In this document: positions 61,138-64,000 of the stretch, in pieces
Position numbering within the stretch: position 1 is the stretch's first letter
Layout: the number at the start of each line of letters is the position of its first letter
Source: Hyphomicrobiales bacterium
GTDB lineage: Bacteria; Pseudomonadota; Alphaproteobacteria; Rhizobiales; Xanthobacteraceae
Assembly (NCBI GenBank): GCA_003169835.1
Contig: PNAI01000048.1
Location: 120,524-184,523 of the forward strand
DNA length: 64,000 nt
Direction of reading: 5' to 3'
The notes under the pieces: model-generated
Database searches by the model: none
What the model was told of the DNA's origin: nothing
The model's input: only the letters and a program-made list of their open reading frames with translations
Program-made: the position numbers and the translations under genes

Positions 61138-61654
61138 GGCCGTTATCGCCATGGTCATCATGTCATCGCTGCTGAAAGCAATTGGGTTGCCATCAGATAC
61201 GCGCGCGCGGTGCGGTGCGAGCCTCAAATTCTGGGGCGGTGGGCTGCGCCGGCTGTTTCATCTGTTGCATGCGCCTTATCGGCCGGAATTTCATTACATG
61301 CGAGGGCCAGGTCCGAAATGCCGGGAAAAACATGACGAGGCGCGCGCCAAAGCTTCGACGCGCAATCCGGAGTGACGAATTGGGATTCCAAAAAGTATGC
61401 GCCGGACGGCTGCAGTCGGGGGGAGGGGTGAAATGCCGCCCGGCGCTGGCGTGACCATAGGGACCATGGCCACGTCTACTCAGATAACTCGCAAGGCTAC
61501 ACTTAAGTTGCCGCTAAATTTTGGATGTGGACAAGTTTCAAAGGCTTGGTTGCCGCAAGCTAAATCCCGAAGCGCGATTTGCCGTGCGAGTTGAGTTCAC
61601 ATGAACGCGTCGAATAATTTATGTGTGCGCTCCAGAGTCCATCCGCGACAGCGA
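61138..61654. other. intergenic region, nothing convincing
   Basis: Open frames here (for example around 61150-61375) have no ribosome binding site, signal or family pattern. They are rich in rare-looking combinations, so I do not call genes. Confidence 0.45.
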
Positions 61655-61873
61655 TCACGCCGCCTGTTCGCAGACCCACTCGCGCCGTAAGCGGCCGTTT
61701 TCGCCTCTGAGATACACCACGGCCTTTGCGCCGCGATCGCTGAGTTTTTGCGCGGCCTCAACCGCAAACAAGGTGGCCTCCGCTTGGGTCAGATAAGGGC
61801 CGAATTCCTCGTCGTTAAATTTGATCAACCATTGGTCGCGATCGTTTAGGATGTAATAGCGGGCGTTTCGCAT
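61655..61873 (-). CDS. small hypothetical protein, DUF2188-like
   Basis: Protein of 72 residues: MRNARYYILNDRDQWLIKFN, then TQAEATLFAVEAAQKLSDRG and VVYLRGENGRLRREWVCEQ. The layout (strand, acidic helix with AEA, strand 'V-x-L-x-x-x-x-G-x-L') resembles DUF2188 and related short rhizobial proteins; function unknown. ATG 61873 has GAGGT six bases upstream; the frame opens to 61963 but that leader has no site. It is isolated on the minus strand. Confidence 0.65.
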   Translation of the reverse strand: MRNARYYILNDRDQWLIKFNDEEFGPYLTQAEATLFAVEAAQKLSDRGAKAVVYLRGENGRLRREWVCEQAA

Positions 61874-62052
61874 GACATACCTCATCATCTGGTGAGGGAT
61901 ACATTTCGCTCTTTGGCACCCAACAAAAACGCACTCGGGTGCGGGTTGGTTCCAAAGAAACATTTACGTTATATTACAGTGGCTTATGGGTGATTATCGG
62001 CAAGGCCCGGGCATTTCACAGGTATTGCGGACCGCCCCCAGAGGTCGCCCGG

Positions 62053-62289
62053 TCAACCCGAGCGTTTGGTCCATTGCTCGTGCACACGCGTCGCCATTTC
62101 GCGCAGGTTCGTTTCCAGACTTTGCCAGCGCCTTCCGACGACGTCCCAATTCACCATGGGGCGCTCGTCGATTGCGACGCTTGACGGCGTATCTGCCGGG
62201 TTCACCACCTTGCCTGTGACGACGTCATAGGAGTATGCGCCGACGATAGTAAGAATGGCGCCGAAGATCATCCCTAGAAATACACGCAT
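62053..62289 (-). CDS. small membrane-anchored hypothetical protein
   Basis: Protein of 78 residues with one N-terminal helix (MRVFLGMIFGAILTIVGAYS), then a hydrophilic tail with WDVVGRRWQSLETNLREMAT. ATG 62289 has AGGAGG six bases upstream, a strong site that supports it being real. The function is unknown; the tail probably faces the periplasm, judging by the few positive charges before the helix. No close neighbours on the strand. Confidence 0.65.
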   Translation of the reverse strand: MRVFLGMIFGAILTIVGAYSYDVVTGKVVNPADTPSSVAIDERPMVNWDVVGRRWQSLETNLREMATRVHEQWTKRSG

Positions 62290-62671
62290 GATTTTCCTCC
62301 TCCTCCAACAGGAACACACATATTAAAACGCACTGAGTACATAAGAGTTGCATTTGTAGATCCCATGCAGCCAAAAAACCTCGACCATCGGCTTGATAAA
62401 AATTCTTTGGAACCAATGCGCGGCAAGCGCGTTTAATCGTTCCGGCCTTCTAAATTCGTTTCGTAATGATCTGATGCCTGGGCAATTTTTTGCCGCGTGG
62501 CGAGTAAATCGGAAATCGCCACGTATCGGTCATCTCACGCCATGATTTTGGCGTCATGTGTTGGCCTGTTCAGGATCTAAGCGGCACTAACCTGGGACCA
62601 ACTCGGGACCAGGTCGTCGAACCTCTCGCGGATATTCGCGTTCTTATTGGTCACCGGCAAGGAGCTGGATC
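62290..62671. other. intergenic region before the ligase gene
   Basis: No gene seen. It separates two divergent genes and must hold their promoters. A run of AT-rich sequence lies at about 62320-62460. Confidence 0.4.
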
Positions 62672-63811
62672 ATGACGCATGACTATACGATCGGTATGGA
62701 GGAAGAATATTTCCTCGTCGATATCGAGACCAAGACCGCCGCAACGGCAATGCCGGAAGCGTTTTTCGAGGCCGTCAAGGCGGAGCTCGGATCGCAAGTC
62801 ATGGGCGAGATGCTGCAGTCGCAAATCGAGGTCGTAACCACGCCGCACGTGGATATGGCGCGCGCTGCCGCCGAGTTGAAATATCTGCGCCAGACGGTGG
62901 CGGCCATCGCGGCCCGGCACGGCCTGGCGATCCTTGCGTCGGGCACGCATCCGACGGCGGAGTGGGGCATGTCGCTGCAAACGCAGAAGGAGCGCTACGA
63001 CACAGTGATGCACGACCTTGGGATTGTGGGGCGACGCAATATGCTGTGCGGGCTGCACGTCCATGTCGAACTGCCTGATCCCGACGACCGCATCGACGTG
63101 ATGTACCGCATGCTGCCGTATTTGCCGTTGTTTGTAGCGCTGTCCACGTCATCTCCGTTTTGGCAGTCGCATCGCACCGGGCTCAAGGGCTATCGGCTTG
63201 CCGCCTATAACGAGCTGCCGCGTACCGGCGTGCCGGAACTTTTCCGCACGCGCGAGGAGTTTGATGCCTATGTGCAGGCGCTGGTGCGTGCAGGTGTGAT
63301 CGAGGATTCAAGCTATATTTGGTGGGCGATCCGGCCCTCGCTCGGACATCCGACGCTTGAATTGCGGGCGCCCGACTGCTGCACGCTGATCGATGATTCG
63401 ATCGCGATCGCGGCACTCTATCGCTGCCTCGCCCGCCGGCTCACGTGCAGCCCGTGGCTCAACGCCGATATGACGCCGGTGATGCGTGCGCTTGTCGTCG
63501 AAAATAAATGGCGCGCACAGCGCTACGGCGTGCACGGCACTTTCGTCAACGAAACCGGTACCGGCGCAATCACCGTTGCTGAGATGCTCAATCAGGTCGT
63601 CGAGGATGTCATGCCCGATGCGGAAGCGCTCGGCTGTCTCGCCGAAGTGGCACGATGCCGCGCTATCGTCGGCGCGGGCACATCCGCGGATGCGCAGCTC
63701 GCGATTTTCGATGCGCACATTTTCGACGCGCACAATGACAGCAAGAAGTACGAGGGCGCGCTCAATGCCGTGACCGATTGGATTGCCGCGGCCACGCTGC
63801 AGCAAAATTAG
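62672..63811 (+). CDS. carboxylate-amine ligase (YbdK/GCS2 family)
   Basis: ATP-dependent enzyme of 379 residues, in the glutamate-cysteine ligase type 2 group. Start YTIGMEEEYFLVDIETKT carries the acidic metal motif. SQIEVVTTPHVDMA, then GLHVHVELPD, and WWAIRPSLGHPTLELRAPD follow in family order. YbdK of E. coli shows weak gamma-glutamylcysteine ligase activity (known), but the natural reaction of most members is unclear. ATG 62672 has AAGGAG upstream. No gshB gene is adjacent. Confidence 0.94.
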   Translation: MTHDYTIGMEEEYFLVDIETKTAATAMPEAFFEAVKAELGSQVMGEMLQSQIEVVTTPHVDMARAAAELKYLRQTVAAIAARHGLAILASGTHPTAEWGMSLQTQKERYDTVMHDLGIVGRRNMLCGLHVHVELPDPDDRIDVMYRMLPYLPLFVALSTSSPFWQSHRTGLKGYRLAAYNELPRTGVPELFRTREEFDAYVQALVRAGVIEDSSYIWWAIRPSLGHPTLELRAPDCCTLIDDSIAIAALYRCLARRLTCSPWLNADMTPVMRALVVENKWRAQRYGVHGTFVNETGTGAITVAEMLNQVVEDVMPDAEALGCLAEVARCRAIVGAGTSADAQLAIFDAHIFDAHNDSKKYEGALNAVTDWIAAATLQQN

Positions 63812-63943
63812 ATTTGAATAAAAATTAGAAATTGAATTGGGGCTTTTTGTGGCCCGCAACCTTCATGTGAGACGTGCGGCCATGGAACCGAACCATGTGC
63901 CAATCGTTGTTACTGTGATGCCAACCAACAGGAGGAAAGACCA

Positions 63944-64000
63944 ATGAATTCGCATATCCGTGAAGGTGCCATGGTACTCGCGTTGCTGGGGAGCGTCGGG
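63944..64000 (+). CDS. start of a secreted protein (3' truncated)
   Basis: ATG 63944 with GGAGGAAAG at 63931-63939. The first 19 codons read MNSHIREGAMVLALLGSVG, which looks like a signal peptide. The remainder lies outside the window, so no product can be named. Confidence 0.55.
   Translation, partial: MNSHIREGAMVLALLGSVG

Noticed and set aside
61151-61375. 74-codon plus-strand frame
   Set aside because: No ribosome binding site or recognisable motif, Arg/Cys-rich; not enough support to call a gene.
1-64000. CRISPR array or prophage
   Set aside because: No regularly spaced identical repeats, cas genes, integrase, capsid or terminase genes were seen.

Overview
The window reads as a chromosomal segment of a GC-rich alphaproteobacterium of the Hyphomicrobiales, probably Nitrobacteraceae/Xanthobacteraceae-like. 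The evidence is the gene complement (many substrate-binding proteins, molybdenum hydroxylases, DUF1236, DUF6894 and Omp25/31-like proteins), the style of ribosome binding sites, and palindromic intergenic repeats of the kind common in Bradyrhizobium and relatives. This is inferred from gene content; no 16S rRNA or ribosomal protein gene is present.

Positions 1-52,600 are a dense catabolic and uptake region. It starts with the 3' end of an RND efflux gene. An Fbp-type ABC cassette with an alpha/beta hydrolase follows (276-5097), then a DUF2848 gene and a signal-less NMT1-like binding protein (5233-6921). The central feature is a tightly packed minus-strand run of ten genes (6923-18039): a TauABC/SsuABC-like importer, an M24/creatinase-like protein with a degenerate metal site, a molybdenum hydroxylase large subunit, a TIGR02444-like protein, UbiX, a carboxymuconolactone-decarboxylase-like protein, UbiD and an amidase. 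After it come a gamma-glutamyltransferase-like gene, divergent from an acyl-CoA synthetase plus a ModA-like binding protein. A second minus-strand set (22433-30937) contains a divergent UbiD, three binding proteins, an SDR lacking its catalytic triad, an LVIVD beta-propeller and a ThDP enzyme.

A plus-strand set follows (31031-37310): LLM flavin oxidoreductase, bicupin, EutA without EutBC, a TctC-like binding protein and an Hdr-like Fe-S protein. Next are another LLM enzyme, a YeiH-type transporter, a split altronate/galactarate-dehydratase pair, a nitroreductase, RlpA, a caspase-DUF4189 protein, a Bug protein, a 4,5-dihydroxyphthalate-decarboxylase-like gene behind a GntR/FadR-like operator, an alpha/beta hydrolase and two divergent molybdenum hydroxylase large subunits. 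Taken together, the region suggests uptake and breakdown of aromatic or N-heterocyclic carboxylates or amides: binding proteins capture substrate, Mo hydroxylases hydroxylate, UbiD/prFMN enzymes decarboxylate, and amidase/M24/hydrolases open C-N or ester bonds. The substrates cannot be read from sequence.

Positions 52,600-64,000 are looser and more lineage-specific. They hold a 155-bp MITE-like element, a small coiled-coil ORF, a receiver-only response regulator, tRNA-Asn(GTT), cysG, two secreted repeat proteins (a three-unit Kazal-like protein and a protein with four units of exactly spaced cysteines), an outer-membrane beta-barrel protein, a DUF1236 protein, a frameshifted DUF6894 gene, small hypotheticals and a YbdK-type carboxylate-amine ligase. 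Several strong intergenic hairpins occur here. No DNA-binding transcriptional regulator gene is visible anywhere in the window.
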